Shown here: piece after piece, positions 31,785 to 45,100 of the stretch
Position numbering within the stretch: position 1 is the stretch's first letter
Layout of the letters: each line of letters begins with the position of its first letter
Assembly: GCF_036884655.1 (NCBI RefSeq)
Contig: NC_088347.1
Location: forward strand, 12,446,001-12,510,000
Reading direction: 5' to 3'
Length of the DNA stretch: 64,000 nt
Source: Musa acuminata AAA Group
Taxonomy: Eukaryota > Streptophyta > Magnoliopsida > Zingiberales > Musaceae
The notes under the pieces: generated by a model
Databases searched by the model: none
Told to the model about the DNA's origin: nothing
Seen by the model: the letters and a program-made list of their open reading frames with translations, nothing else
Program-made: the position numbers and the translations under genes

Positions 31785-33132
31785 ATCTCCCCCTTTTTGA
31801 TGATGACAATCAATTGATAATGTAGTTAACCTTAACTCCCCCTGTCTATATGCCATACTTGAGATAAGTCATTCTTAAATTTAAAACCTTATAAATTCAA
31901 GAGACATATTCCCATCATGATTCCTATCGTGATGTATCTCTTTGAAGATGATGTCAAGGCTTGACATTCATTTTTAAATTTTACATTACAAGTTTGAATG
32001 ATGGTAATAGTAGCAATTCATCATATTGTAAGATATCAACATGTAAAGCTGTGAAGTAAGATTTTGATATCATTACATGATGCACACATTTCTTATATTT
32101 TAGCAAGTGTTGCATTTCTATATATGGCATCTTTTCATATATCTCTTGATGATGCAGGCATGGCATAATCATAGCATCAGTGTTTATAGCATCAAATCAA
32201 TTCATATATTTCTCCCCCTTTGTCATCAACAAAAAGCATGGTAGATGTGATACCAGAAGAACAATATAAGCAAGTTATCAAGCATATAAAGGAAGGCATG
32301 ATAAGTATAATGCTTTGAATACTTCTTCTCCTTGTATGTTATAATTCTTTGTGCATGAAGGAGGAAAGTCATTTTATCAAATCCATTTCGAAAAAATATT
32401 TTTCATAAGAGTGTGTTTGATTTTTTTCATTCCAGCTGTTAAGCGAGTCCAAAAATGAGATGAATTCTTTCATGCATTCGGACAAGATCAAAACATTTCA
32501 ACACATGACAATCAAGTGATTTGATCATTCAATAAAGTCCGAAAAGTACTTTTAACTAGTTTAAGTATTCGGACACATCAACATTCCTAATCAAATTGTT
32601 CTTCACTTAGAGGTTTTGTAAAAATATTGGCTAGTTGATGTTTAGTATCAATGACAGTGATTTATCAACTGCATTGGTATATCACTTTTTCAAACTGTAT
32701 TTATCATGGAAATCAAAGTACAAGGTTTTCAAAACTTTTAGTTTCAATATAAAATCCGCGAAAACCATTTAGTTTATATTTACCACAGGGCATATATTTA
32801 CCATGATAGATGTTTACAACTCAAAATATATAAGGTAACCATATCAAGGATCAAGTCAAAGCTCATCATGGTGAGTAACATAAAGAGTTTACAATAACAT
32901 AGATGATTGTGTTCATACAAGCTCATTCATGAGGTGGAAAATTAAAGTGTCTAAACAAGGAGTCAAATTGACGATGAATTTGCTGCAGGTCAGATAGGAT
33001 TTGATCTTATCATTGTTCAACCCGTTCTTGTCTTTGTTCGAATCGATCCATCCGAATCCCAATATCTTCGACAGGTGATGTATGAGTTTGCTCAAATGGA
33101 TGTGTTTCCTCAAAGGGACAGATCGGAGGAGA
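31785..33132 (-). other. Sirevirus C 3' untranslated region with PPT and pol-end remnant
   Basis: PPT complement at 31785-31798 and hairpin TAGTTAACCTTAACTCC near 31823. A second purine tract complement TTTCTCCCCCTTTGTCATC is near 32210. At about 32570-32660 the minus strand still reads DTKHQLANIFTKPL and EEQFD: the last pol codons, with a 16-bp internal deletion. This remnant is downstream of the aORF. Confidence 0.75.
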
Positions 33133-34032
33133 TTAGGTACCCCTAAATACTGGTGTTTTCGATTCTGGTTCAGGTTGAGGGGGATCAGTTCTTCTTGGCA
33201 TTCTAACCCAGTTACCGTTTCTATAAAAACATCTTAATCGGTGAAGTAGATTTTTATTAATTATGCTAAATCTATCTACTTTTATTACTTCTTCTTCCGG
33301 TGGTATTAGAATATCGTAGGCTTTCATTATTCTAGTTATTATACCACAATATGGGAGCATCATGTCTTTCTTAGATAGTTCTAACATGTTTTGTTGGATG
33401 AGATAACCAAGACAAATGTCATGTCCTTTCATGATCAAATACATAGTTCCTAATTCTAATTGGCTTACTTCATCATAATGGTATTGTTTAGGGAGAATGA
33501 TGCTAGTTAGGACATGATGAAGTACCTTAGTGTTTAGAGGCAGTAAATGTTCACAACTTTTAGGAACAAATGCTAAGTTGGGATTGGCAAAAATTGTTCC
33601 TATGGCTTCAACGTATGTTGTTCCAATAGTTTCATCATCCCATGATCCTCTAAAGTAAAGTCCTCTACTTTTCATGGGAATGTCTATCATGTCGCAAATG
33701 AATCTATCCGTAATTGAGATGTGTTGTCCTAAGATATAGGTGGACATTCTTTCTTCTTCATCTACTTGTATGTTGTTGTAAAATAATCTAACAAGTCTTG
33801 GATAGATGGGTTCGTTAATTTACAAAATTGGAAGTAGATCTAAGTTTGCAAACCATTGGATTGTCTCTAAGTCTCTTAGTTCACTTAAATCTATGTATTT
33901 TCCCTTATTGACACTCCTAAGTTCAAAAGAGGAAAATTTTTCAGCATTGTATTTTGAATCGAAAAGGGTGGGATCAAAGTCTTCTACTAATCTCCTCTTT
34001 CCTTTGTCCCTTGAGGATCTTCTAGATCCCAT
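33133..34032 (-). pseudogene. Sirevirus C aORF, with two nonsense codons
   Basis: Starts MGSRRSSRDKGKRRL at 34032. An in-frame TAA follows PIL near 33820, then the frame continues (IYPRLVRLFYNN, STYILGQH, PKSCEHLLPLNTKVL, LGYLIQQNM, IPPEEEVIKVDRFSI) to TAA at 33133, where D has a Gln codon and reads on for about 40 more residues. The first stop is shared with D, the second is private to C. Similar to the plant-specific putative plant transposon protein family; function unknown. A Pro-rich tail and a predicted polar end, no membrane segment seen. Confidence 0.78.
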
Positions 34033-34902
34033 AACTACTGCTGTTTAGAACAATAGTGATGAGCAAGAGTAAATGAATTAAAAAAAAAGAGTTTAATGGC
34101 TTCTTAGAGAGTATCTTAGTGATATCTTCAAGAGAGGGAAGGATTGTTGATGCTTTGCTTCGAAATGAGGGGTATTTGGGATGCTAAGATGGGGAAATGG
34201 AGATGGAGGAGGCTTGGGAGAGTAGAGGAGGGAAGGAAGTGAGTTTCGGTCGGTTTCACCGCCGGCCCTAGCTTGGGTTAAAAAGGGGCAGAGTTGCGGG
34301 CGGTTGCACCTCTGGCTGGAGCGGTGCAACCGCTTGCAACACGTGACAGCTAGAGGTGCTACCTCCAGCCGGGGCGGTGCCACCGCCTGCAGGCGGTGAG
34401 CACTTGTTCTGATTAGTGTGATTTGATCTGAGAGCTTTTTTTCCATCTTGAGGAGAATTTTCATTCAGAGCAATCAACTTTACTTACGTAATTATGTAAG
34501 AATGACTTTTGCATGATCAAGATAGATTTTTAACGTGCATACTCTCAATGTCGTACGTATGTTTGTGAGAGTTTCTTCAAGTTGGTAAGTCTTGCAAGCT
34601 CAAGACAGACTTAGTCACTTCATGATACAGAGTTAGATTCGAAGGTTATGAATGGATGAAATTGATGGGTTCGAAAATCCAGGGGATATGTGAATTTGGG
34701 AATCATACGTTTCTAATTCTGAAAAGTCAAATAAGGTTGTATCTAAGTCGCATTTGTGATTTTAAATTTATAATCTCCGTCTGTAATTTAGGCTAGAGAG
34801 CATTGCGAGTTCATTTTTGGATCTTGGGTTATGAATATCGAGAATCAAGGAGCAAAATATTATTTCTTGCTCCAGCCTAAAATTTTTATGTTTTCAATGT
34901 TT
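34033..34902 (-). promoter_or_regulatory. Leader and palindrome block upstream of the Sirevirus C aORF
   Basis: In minus sense, a palindrome cluster (CACCGCCTGCAGGCGGTG and GGTTGCACCGC units, about 34290-34400) is followed by a TTTTTAACCC remnant of a TATA box, the GGGCCGGCGGT block at about 34258-34268 and a leader to the ATG. It corresponds to 440-777 in A and 56334-57204 in D. The rest, between gag and this block, is AT-rich without a gene. Promoter function is inferred. Confidence 0.45.
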
Positions 34903-36486
34903 TTACAGGAAGGGATAATTTTTAGGTACCCATTTGCTTTTGGGTGCCTCACAAATAGATCTACATTGTCTATCATGTTGCATAGAATTTATCATGGTTC
35001 CTTTAGGAACCCAAATCAATTTGTTTGGACTAATTTTCTTGAATGGACAATAGTGCGTATTGTGTCCAAGTTTAAAACAAAAGTTGCATTTGGTTTGGTG
35101 TTGAACATGTAAGATGGGGCCTTTTATGAAGGTGGTTGGATTTTGGTGAGAACTTCTCATAAATCCAATTCCACTCCTTTTTGGAACGTGACCCTTGTTT
35201 GCAAGGATCATGTTTAATGACTTGCTACCAACCTCGAATTTCTTCAAGGTGTCTTTAAGTAGCAAGTTTTCTTTTTGGAGAGTTTCTAGATCATGGCATT
35301 TGATGCATGGATCTAAACTATCATGATATTCAGTTTTTAACTTATCAAAATCACAAGTAAGACTATCATGCTCCTTTTTTAGCAATTTATATTTTCTATT
35401 GATAATCTTGCATTCATCAAATAAGTTATGGAAGGCATTTAATAATTCATTGAAAGATAAATCTACATCTAATAAATTTGTTACCTCCTCTCCGATGGCC
35501 ATTAAAGCGTAATGAGCAACTTGCTCGGTGTTGGACTCCTCTTCTTCGGACGCGTTCGAATCATCCCATGTTGCTTTGAGCGCCTTCTTCTTTGTTGTTC
35601 TCTTTTTGGCTTGGGGACAATCACTCTTGTAGTGTCCCGGCTTTTTGCACTCATAGCAAATAACTTGGTCCTTCTTGGGTTCAAGTTTATTTTTAGTATC
35701 ATTCTTAATCTTGTTTCTTTTAATGATTTTTTTAAATTTTCTTGTTAGAAGTGCCAAGTCATCGTCACAGTCCTCATCACTTGAGTTTTCTTTCAAGTGG
35801 TCTTCCAAAGTTCTAAGTGTCATATCCTTCCTGTTCTTTGGAAGGATGTCTTCTTGCTCTTCATGAGCTTTGCAAGTCATCTTGTAGGTCATTAATGACC
35901 CAATTAGTTCTTCAAGAGGGAAGTTGTTTAGATCTTTCGCCTCTTGAATAGCAGTGACTTTAGGATCCCAACTCTTAGGAAGGGATCTTAGAATCTTATT
36001 TACGAGCTCAAAATCTGAAAAACTTTTTCCGAGTCCTTTTAGACCGTTGACGACATCCGTGAAACGGGTAAACATGTCGCCAATAGTCTCACTCGGTTTC
36101 ATCTAGAAAAGTTCGAAAGAGTGTAACAAAAGATTGATTTTTGACTCTTTCACTCTACTTGTGCCTTCATGAGTCACTTCGAGTGTATGCCAAATATCAA
36201 ATGTGGTTTCACAAATCGAAACACGATTAAACTCGTTTTTATCAAGTGCACAAAATAAGGCATTCATAGCCTTTGCATTAAGAGCGAAAGCCTTCTTCTC
36301 CAAATCATTCCAATCGATCATTGGAAGAGAAGACTTCGAAAAACTATTCTCGACAAGATTCCAAAGTTCAAAGTCCATAGAAATAAAAAAGATCCTCATT
36401 CGGGTCTTCCAATAGGTGTAGTCCGTCCCATTAAACATGGGTGGATGTGTAATAGGATGGCCCTCTTGGTTTCCGGTGTAAGCCAT
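34903..36486 (-). pseudogene. Sirevirus C gag, one in-frame TAG
   Basis: ATG 36486 (MAYTGNQEGHPITHPPMFNG). Capsid landmarks: the FDIWHTLEVTHEG block, LPKSWDPKVTAIQEAKDL and EELIGSLMTYK. A TAG at 36103-36105 replaces the codon before MKPSE (Arg in B and F). Then CYECKKPGHYKSDCP, a long acidic and coiled-coil-like segment and a second knuckle CNFCFKLGHNTHYCP near the C-terminus. It stops at TAA 34903-34905, the codon where E and F have UAG before protease. Pol does not follow. Confidence 0.88.
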
Positions 36487-36522
36487 CTCTCTTGGGTTTT
36501 AATCCGTTTGAGAGTTAACCGA

Positions 36523-36534
36523 GCTCTGATACCA
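36523..36534 (-). other. Sirevirus C primer binding site
   Basis: GCTCTGATACCA on the plus strand, complement of the iMet PBS, 2 nt from the LTR. Confidence 0.9.
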
Positions 36535-36536
36535 AT

Positions 36537-38300
36537 TGTTATGATCAAGAGCACTAAGAGGGGGGGGGGGGGTGAATTAGTGCAGCGAAAATTTTTCAGC
36601 GATTAAAACGAAAGCTGCGTTCGTTCGATAAAAACGATTTCGATGTGAAAGTCGATTCGAAGATTACTTTAACTTGAGATTAAGCGAGATGATGTGAAAG
36701 TAGATCTACGAAGGCAGTTTGTAGTTTATGATGGAAAGCAGAATACAAGCGCAAACTAAAATGCGACGTTCGTACGATAAAAGTCGATTTACGTCTAAAC
36801 GCATATTTAGAAAGTTCTGAACTTAGAAACTTATTCGTAAGATCGCAGAAGGCAGTAAACAGTTATGATTGAAATCAAAATGTAAACGTAAATTGAAATA
36901 TGATGATCGTGCGAAAAAAGCCGATTTAAGTCTAAACGTAGATTCGGAAAGTTCTGAACTTAGAAACTCGTTCGTAAAATCGCAGAAGGCAGTAAGCTAT
37001 TGAGAAGTTTGCAGTGAAGGTAAAATGCTCAAAGGAAATGCAAACCAAGATTTAGAGTGGTTCGGTCAATCTTGACCTACTCTACTTTTGGCTTCCTCCA
37101 CCGACGAGGTCACCGACGTCAACTAGAGGCCTTCCTTCAATAGGCGAAGGCCAACCACCCTTTTATAGATTTACTCCTTTTGACGGGCTTAGGAGACAAC
37201 CCTTACAGAAGTTTTCTCTCCTCTCTTTACAACTCAAACTTTGAAGAACAGAAGGAGGAGAACTTTTGGTCTTTACAACAGTTTTGAGCTCTAAGAATCA
37301 CAAAAAGATATCAAGATTTCGAGTGTAAGTTCCTCCTTTCAGTGCTGAATGGGTGGGGTATTTATAGGCTCCAACCCAGTTCAAATTTGGAGCTCAAAAC
37401 TGTCAATTCCCGGAATTCCGGGATCAGGTGGTTGCACCTCCTGACTAGGGCGGTTGCACCGCCTAGCAGAGCTCGAAGACTGAGCCTCTGGGCAGTGCCA
37501 CCTCTATCAGGGGCGGTTGCACCTCTCTGCTAGAGCTCGAAGACCGAGCTCAGGCTGTTGCACCTCCTGACTGGGGCAGTTGCACCGCCTGGCAGAGCTC
37601 GAAACTTGAGCTCAAGCGGTGCCACCTCTTGTCAGGAGAGGTTGCACCGCCCAGTCTCACTCGGAGACTGAGCCCAGGCGGTTGCACCTCCTGGCTGGGG
37701 CGGTTGCACCGCCAAGTCTCCCTGGGAGACTTAGCCCAGGCGGTGCTACCTCCTGGCTTGGGCGGTTGCACCTCCCACAGCAACCAGGGTCCGAATGGGT
37801 TGATTCATTCGGCCCAATTTGGGTTTTTCAAGGGCCCAATTGCCCCAAGATTAAGCTAATGGGATCACCTCCCATTTTCAACTTAATCATTAGTGCTAAC
37901 TATGATAAATCCTAAGACAATTTCTGCAGCTTGCTCCGGTGCGTCAATCGCTTCTTCCGGCGAGTTTCCGGCGAACTTCTGTCGATCATCCGATAAACCC
38001 TCGGTGATGCTCCTGTGGACTTCCGGCAAACTCCTGGACTTGCGACGATCCACTTGGCAACTTCCGACGAGCTTCTTTGGCAAGTTTCTGGACTTCTCGG
38101 ATTTGTTCCTGCAGAACCTCCGATGACTGTCCGAACTTCCGTCAAGCTCTCGAACTCCCAACGTGATCATTGTCATGACTCCCGCGCAACTCCTGCTGCA
38201 TGTCTTACTTTCATCGTAGTTAATCCTGCACACTTATCTCAACACATAGATTAGACAACAAATGACAATTGACTTCATCATCAAAATCCGAGATTCAAAA
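36537..38300 (-). repeat. Sirevirus C 5' LTR (1764 bp)
   Basis: Left end TGTTATGATCAAG (G to T change relative to TGTTAGG); right end GATTCAAAA where GATTCAACA is expected. A run of 12 G is near 36560 and the palindrome-like array at 37428-37770. It shares the TGTTATG change with the D 5' LTR but not with its own 3' LTR. Confidence 0.9.
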
Positions 38301-39913
38301 CTATTTGCATGAAGGAGGAAAGTCATTGTGAGCTTACTTAAGTGAAGTTAAACAAAACGATAAGAGATTAAATCATGCTTCATTTTTATATGGATCAAGA
38401 TATGCATGTGAATGAAATTCATGCAAGTGTTCATCTCAAAAGGAAATCTTCCTTCATCAAGAAGGAATTCATATGAAAGAATCATTTCATCAAATCCCTT
38501 TCTCAATTAAAAATTCAAGATAAATCTATGAGAGATGCATTTTCATATGTCAAAAATCATAGAGCATTGATATGAAATAAACTTGATACATTGATATAAA
38601 ATCATTTTGGCTCATGAAAGCTCCATTAAGTTTGGAAGAGAAATACAAAATCATGTATTCAAACAGTATTATTAAGATCAAAAAAGTTTTAAAATGAAAT
38701 TCATGTATTCGGACAAATTTTGCTATAGATTTTCAAACACAATCATGAAGGTAAAACATGCTTATCATCATGGAAATTTTGCATCCAAAATATATAATTT
38801 CTAACATGTTATTAAGCCATGTAATCGTGTAAAATTCTCTTCATAGCAATTATGTGATTGATCATTGAATCAAGAAAGTTCAAAAAATGAATTTAATAAG
38901 TTTATGCATTCAGACAAATCAACATTCCTAATTCTCTTCTAATGAAATCAAATTGTTCTTCACTTAAAGACTTTGTAAAAATATCAGCTAGTTGATGTTT
39001 AGTATCAATGAACTCTATAATTACATCATGATTAGTGACATGATTTCATATAAAGTGATGTCTAATATCAATATGTTTTGTTCTTGAGTGTTGAATGGGA
39101 TTCTTTGTTAAACATATTACACTTATATTATCACATCTAATGGGAATACTTTTAGATGAACTTTATAATCTTATAAGGTATTTTTCATCCACACAACTTG
39201 TGCACAACATGCACTAACTGCAATATACTCAGCTTTGGTTGTTGATAGTGCAACCGAGTTTTGTTTCTTGGATGATCAGGAAACAAGGGCATATCCCAAA
39301 AATTGACATGTTCCTGATGTGCTTTTTCTATCTAGTCTACACCCAGCAAAATCCGTATCAGCATAAGCAATTAACTCAAAATTCTCGGATTTTGGATACC
39401 ATAATCCTAGATTTATGGTATCTTTAAGATATCTAAGTATTCCTTTAACTGCTTTGAGATTAGATATCTTAGGGTTCGATTGAAACATAGCACAAAGTCC
39501 TACACTGAACATGATATCCGGTCTAGTTGCAGTGAGATAAAGTAAACTTCCTATCATACCCCTATAAGTTTTTTAATCGAAGCTTTCTCCACTTTCATCA
39601 ATTTCTAACTTAGTGGAGGTGCTCATCGGAGTGTTGATAGCTTTCGAACTATCCATATTAAATCTTTTTAGCAAATCTAAAGCATATTTAGTTTGATTAA
39701 TAAATATATCATTGTTAAGTTGTTTAATTTATAAGCCAAAGAAGAAGGTTAATTCTCCCATCAAACTCATTTCAAATTCAAGGCTCATAGTTTTAGCAAA
39801 AGATTCACAAAGAGATTCGTTCGTAGAACCAAAGATAATATCATCAACATAAATCTGGATAATGAGAAAATTATTTTCAAAATTCTTGATAAACAATGTA
39901 GTACCGACCTTGC
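38301..39913 (-). pseudogene. Sirevirus E pol, C-terminal part (RT end and RNase H) and 3' flank
   Basis: From the F insertion leftwards: GSLLYLTATRPDIMFSVGL, YLKDTINLGLWYPKSENF, AYADTDFAGC and RKSTSGTCQFLG are recognisable (39276-39557). A region with several stops follows, then TKHQLADIFTK and EEQFDFIRRELGMLICLNA ending at a TAA at 38902-38904. 38306-38901 is AT-rich 3' flank without a gene. The CTATT and CTTGC duplications of C and F are at its two ends. Confidence 0.82.
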
Positions 39914-41157
39914 TGTTAGGATCGGAGCGGCACTAAGAGGGGGGGGGTGAATTAGTGCAGCGGATTAAACCGTTGGTTTCGACAAATCTTTTGTACGATA
40001 AAAATCGGAATTGGAAGTGCTTAACTTGAAAGCGTATTCGCAAAGTTGTGCAGCAAATGTAATGAGGAAATAAAGCAAGTAAGAAGGTTTGCAGTAATGT
40101 AAATAGCAGTAATGAAATGCAAACCAGAGATTACGCCGTTTTTAAAGTGGTTCAGTCAAGTGACCTACATCCACTTGCGAGGCCCCTCTTCGATGAGGCT
40201 CCCACCTTCCACTAGCAAATCTCTTGAAAGGGAAGGGTGAATACCCCTCTTACAACTTTTTACAAGCGGTTCACTCTCTTACGGATTTTCAGCAAGAAAG
40301 AAGGAGGTTAACACTAGCAAATTGAAAACAAGACTAGCTAAGACTTTTCTAAGGCCTTTCTCTCAAACAATTGCTGCTCAAAAAGTTGTAATCTCAGCTG
40401 AGATTTGAGAGGTATTTATAGGCCTCAACAGGATTCAAATTTGGGCTCCAAAATTTTAATTCTCTTTGGGTTCCCGATGCTGGCGGTGCCACCGCCTATC
40501 AGTGGCGGTGCCACCGCCTGTCACTGTCAGTCATTGATAGTGCTGGGCGGTGCCACCGCCCAGCCGAGGTGGTGCCACCACCCAGCTCTCGGGTGCTGGG
40601 CGGTGCAACCGCCCATTCTGGCGGTGCCACCGCAAGACCCTTCGGTTCACTTGTTGGGCTTCAAATTTAGCCCAAACCAAGTCTAATTTTGGGCCCAGTT
40701 GGCCCTTAACCAGGATATATGATTATCTCTTAATCCTAATCCTAATTACAAGTGGACTACATAACAAAACACATCCTAAGCAAGTTTTCAACCGCGAACG
40801 TCGAGTCTTGTTCCAGCGAGCTTTCCGACGAACTTCTTCCGACGGACTCCTAGCAAGCTCCCGAACTTGTGATGACTTTAACGAGTAGCCGAGCCTTCTC
40901 GGTGATCTCCGTGAACCTCTGACGATCTCTTCGGCGAACTTCCGAAAATTCCGACAAGTTCCCGATTTCTTCTCGGTTGGTTCCGGCAGCATCTCCGATG
41001 ATTCTTCGGACTCTTAAACGTCCATTGAACTTGACTCCGGTATTCTTGCTTTGTGTTTTCTGGTTATCGTAGTTACTCCTGCACACTTAACTCAATAATA
41101 TGGATTAGATCAATTAACTCATCAATTGATTTTATCATCAAAATCCGAGATTCAATA
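39914..41157 (-). repeat. Sirevirus F 3' LTR (1244 bp)
   Basis: Left end TGTTAGGATCGGAGC, right end TTCAATA (C to T relative to TTCAACA). Palindromes (GGCGGTGCCACCGCC) are at 40480-40635, more units than in the 5' LTR. TATA (minus sense CTATAAATACC) near 40420. It lacks the U3 block of about 330 bp present in B. Confidence 0.9.
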
Positions 41158-42122
41158 ATCTCCCCCTTTTTGATGATGACAATCAATTGATTACGGAGTT
41201 AAACATAACTCCCCCTATCTATATGCCATATTATGAGAAGATGAAAACACTTGAATTTCATCCATTGAATTCAAGCATAAACCGATAAGTTCTAACCGTA
41301 GAACTTATCATTATTCTCATTAAGCAATAGTAAATACAAAACTTCGATGAAAATCATTTTCAAGTCGAATGATAAGAGACAATTTTTACTATGGCAGGAG
41401 ATAAAGATTTTCAACATGAATTTCATGATATAAATGTAAGGCATGCTTACAATATGATCAATCGATCTTGCGATATTCTCAAAGATTTTGTAAGGTATAT
41501 AAGACATTCATATCACACAAGCTTTTGCAATTCATATAAGTCATGCTATTAAAATGATACAAGTCATCACTTTTCTCCCCCTTTATCATCAACAAAAAGG
41601 GAATGAGACTTGAAGCACATAATTTGTCATACAAAGATTTTATCATTGATCATACATCATTCATCTATATTATCATTGATCATACAAAGATTTTATCATT
41701 CAAAATTAAGTATGCTAAAATATTTACGCAGAGTTCATCTTAAAGGAAAATTCAGCATTCATCCATATTATCAAATCTCTTCTTTCTATAAATAACAAAA
41801 AGTGTAGATGTACAAAGAAGAGATTGGGATAAGAAAAAAGTTTCAAGTAGTAACTCCAATAAGTCAAGATTATAATTCGAATACAAATCCATTCAAATTC
41901 AATTCGTCAACTTGAAACTCATAATCAAGCCATCAAAATCAATTTCAAGATTCAAAATATCATAAAATCATTAATCTTGATCAGATGGGAGCGGTGTTTG
42001 ACTCAAGATAGAATAAGATAATTTAACAAGTCATTTAGAATCGAAAGAGAAGGATCAGATTCACCGAGAAACAGAGAGAGAATGAAAAACTTTACAGAAA
42101 ATCCATTCAAACAAGTTTATTC
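41158..42122 (-). other. Sirevirus F 3' untranslated region
   Basis: PPT complement at 41158-41171 (ATCTCCCCCTTTTT), hairpin-type GGAGTTAAACATAACTCC at 41195-41212 and a second tract complement TTTTCTCCCCCTTTATC near 41571. AT-rich, no coding frame and no aORF. Confidence 0.75.
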
Positions 42123-45100
42123 TTAGGGACAATTTAACATACCTAATTCCTTTCTAATGAATTCAAATTGGTCTTCATTCAAAGCTTTTGTAAATATATC
42201 TGCTAATTGATGCTTTGTGTCAATGAATTTTAGAACAACATCATTGTTAAGGACATGATCGCATATGAAATGATACCTAACGTCGATGTGCTTAGTTCTA
42301 GAGTGCTGAATTGGATTTTTAGTAAGACATGTGGCACTAGTATTATCACATTTTATGGGAATGTTTTTAAAGTGAATTACATAGTCTTCTAATGTATTTT
42401 TCATCCAAACAAGTTATGCACAGCATGCACTTGTAGCAATGTATTCGGCTTCCGCCGTAGATAGTGCAACTAAATTTTGTTTCTTGGAAGTCCAAGAAAC
42501 AAGTGCATGTCCTAAAAATTGGCATGTTCCAGATGTACTTTTTCTATCTATCCTGCATCCGCCAAAATCGGCATCTGCATAAGCTATTAAATCAAATTTT
42601 TCAGATTTTAGATACCACAGTCCTAGATTTGGAGTTCCTTTAAGATGCCTAAATATTCTTTTAACACTTTTAAGATGAGATAATTTAGGATTTGATTGAA
42701 ACCTAGCGTAAAGTCTTACACTAAACATAATATCTGGTCTAGTCGTGGTGAGGTAGAGTAGACTACCTATCATTCCCCTATATGTTTTTTGATCGAAATT
42801 TTTACTATTTTCATCCATATCTAACTTAGTCGCAGTACTCATAGGGGTGTTTATTGCTTTTGAATTATCCATGTTAAATCGTTTTAACAATTCTAATGTA
42901 TATTTAGATTGGTTAAGAAATATACCATCACTAAGTTGTTTGATTTGTAATCCCAAAAAGAAAGTTAATTCAGCCATTAAACTCATTTCAAATTCATGAC
43001 TCATACATTTGGCAAATGATTCACATAGTGATTCATCCGAAGAGCCAAAAATAATATCGTCAACATAAATTTACACAATAAGAAAATTATTTTTAAAATG
43101 TTTAATAAACAATGTAGTATCAACCTTGCCTTTAGTAAAATTATTTAAAATAAGAAAGGAACTAAGCCTTTCATACCAAGCTCTAGAAGCTTGTTTCAAG
43201 CCATAGAGGGCCTTAGTCAATTTGAATACATGGTTAGGAAGAAGAGAATTTTCAAATCCGGGAGGTTGTTCGACATATACTTCTTCGGAAATAAAACCAT
43301 TCAAGAAAGCACTTTTGACATCCATTTGAAATAGTTTAAAATTATTACTACTAGCATAGGCAAGGAGCATCCTTATGGCTTCTAATCGAGCCACGAGAGC
43401 GAAGGTTTCTTCGTAATTAATACCTTCTTCTTGGTTGTAACCTTTGGCCACTAATCTAGCCTTGTTTCTAACCATGATACCATTTTCGTCTTGCTTGTTT
43501 CTAAAGACCCATTTAGTATCAATGACTAAATGGTCACTAGGTCTAGGAACAAGCTTCCATACCTTATTCCTCTCAAATTGATTCAATTTCTCTTGCATTG
43601 CAATAACCTAAAAATCATCTTTTATGGCCTCATCAATGCATTTAGGTTCGATTTGAGAAAGGAAGGCGGCGTTAGCACAAAAATTCTTGAAAGAGGAACG
43701 AGTTTGAACCCCGTTTGATGTATCTCCTATAATTAGCTCCTTTGGATGAGCATCTATATACTTCCATTCCTTGGGTAAGGAAATTTTGGAAGAAGGTGCA
43801 TCCAAGTTGCTATTTTGAGGAGGGGGTTCATTTAAATTCAAATTATCAAAACCAAGATCATCATCAAAAACATTTTTCTTTAAATTAGAAATTTCATTAA
43901 AAACTACATGAATAGACTCTTATATTACTAACGTTCTTTTGTTAAAAACCCGAAAAGCCTTAGAAACGAAAGAGTAACCAAGAAAGATGCCTTCATCAGA
44001 TTTAGCATCAAATTTTCCTAAGGCATCCCTTTCATTCAAAATAAAGTATTTACAACCGAAAACTTTAAAATAGGAAATATTTGGTTTTTTGTTATTCCAT
44101 AATTCATAGAGAGTTTTTGATAAGGATGGTCTTATTAGGACTCTATTCATGATGTAGCAAGCCATATTTACGGCTTCGGCCCAAAAATACTTAGGTAAAC
44201 TATGTTCATTTAACATAGTTCTTGCCATTTCTTGTAGGTTTCTATATTTTCTTTCAACTACTCCATTTTGTTGGGGATTCCTCGGAGTGGAGAAGTTGTG
44301 ATTGTATCCATTAACCTCACAAAAATTTTGAAAGTCACGGTTTTGAAATTCGCCACCGTGATCACTCTGAATTGATGAAATCATGAAACCTTTTTCGTTT
44401 TGAGTGAGTTTACAAAATTTATAGAAACACTTGAAGCAATCACTTTTGTGAGCTAAGAAATAGGTCCAAGTGTATCTAGTATAGTCATCTACAATTACAA
44501 ATGCATATTTGCTTCTCCCTAGACTTGTCGTGTCAATTGGTCCAAATAAATCCAAATTAATCAATTGTAATGGTCTAGTGGTGCTAATTTGAGTTTTTGG
44601 TTTGAAACTAGTTTTTATTTGTTTACCTAGTTGACATGCATCGCATACTTTGTCCTTGATAAACTTTATATTTGGAATTCCTCACACAAATCTTTAGATG
44701 AGATCTTAGATATTAGTTTCATGCTTGTATGGCCTAGTCTCCTATGCCAAAGCCAAGCGTCATCATTTAAAGCGGAGAAGCACATTTCATTACTTAATTC
44801 ATCAAGGTTGATGGTGTAGACATTATTTTGTTTTAATGCAATCATAGTTATGTTATGGTTTGGTTTTTCAATAATACACACATTTGATTCAAATCTAACG
44901 ATATAACCTTTATCGCATAATTGACTAACACTCAAGAGATTATGTTTCAATCCATCAACTAGTAAGACATCATCAATAGAAAATTTTAATTTGTTACCTA
45001 TGGTTCCCTTGCCAATGATTTTGCCTTGGTTGTTGTCTCTGAAGGTGACGTACCCTTCTTCTTTGCTAGTGAGCATAGAGAAATGAAATGGATCTCCAGT

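Larger units (their letters stand above)
30027..38300 (-). mobile_element. Sirevirus C: gag plus aORF element without pol, inserted in E
   Basis: TSD CTATT at 30022-30026 and 38301-38305. LTRs are 1758 and 1764 bp. Minus-strand order: LTR, PBS, gag, internal promoter-like block, aORF, remnant of the last pol codons, PPT, LTR. There is no protease, integrase, RT or RNase H, so it depended on pol in trans. The two LTRs have diverged noticeably, so it is older than B. Most of it is duplicated in inverted orientation as D. Confidence 0.92.
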
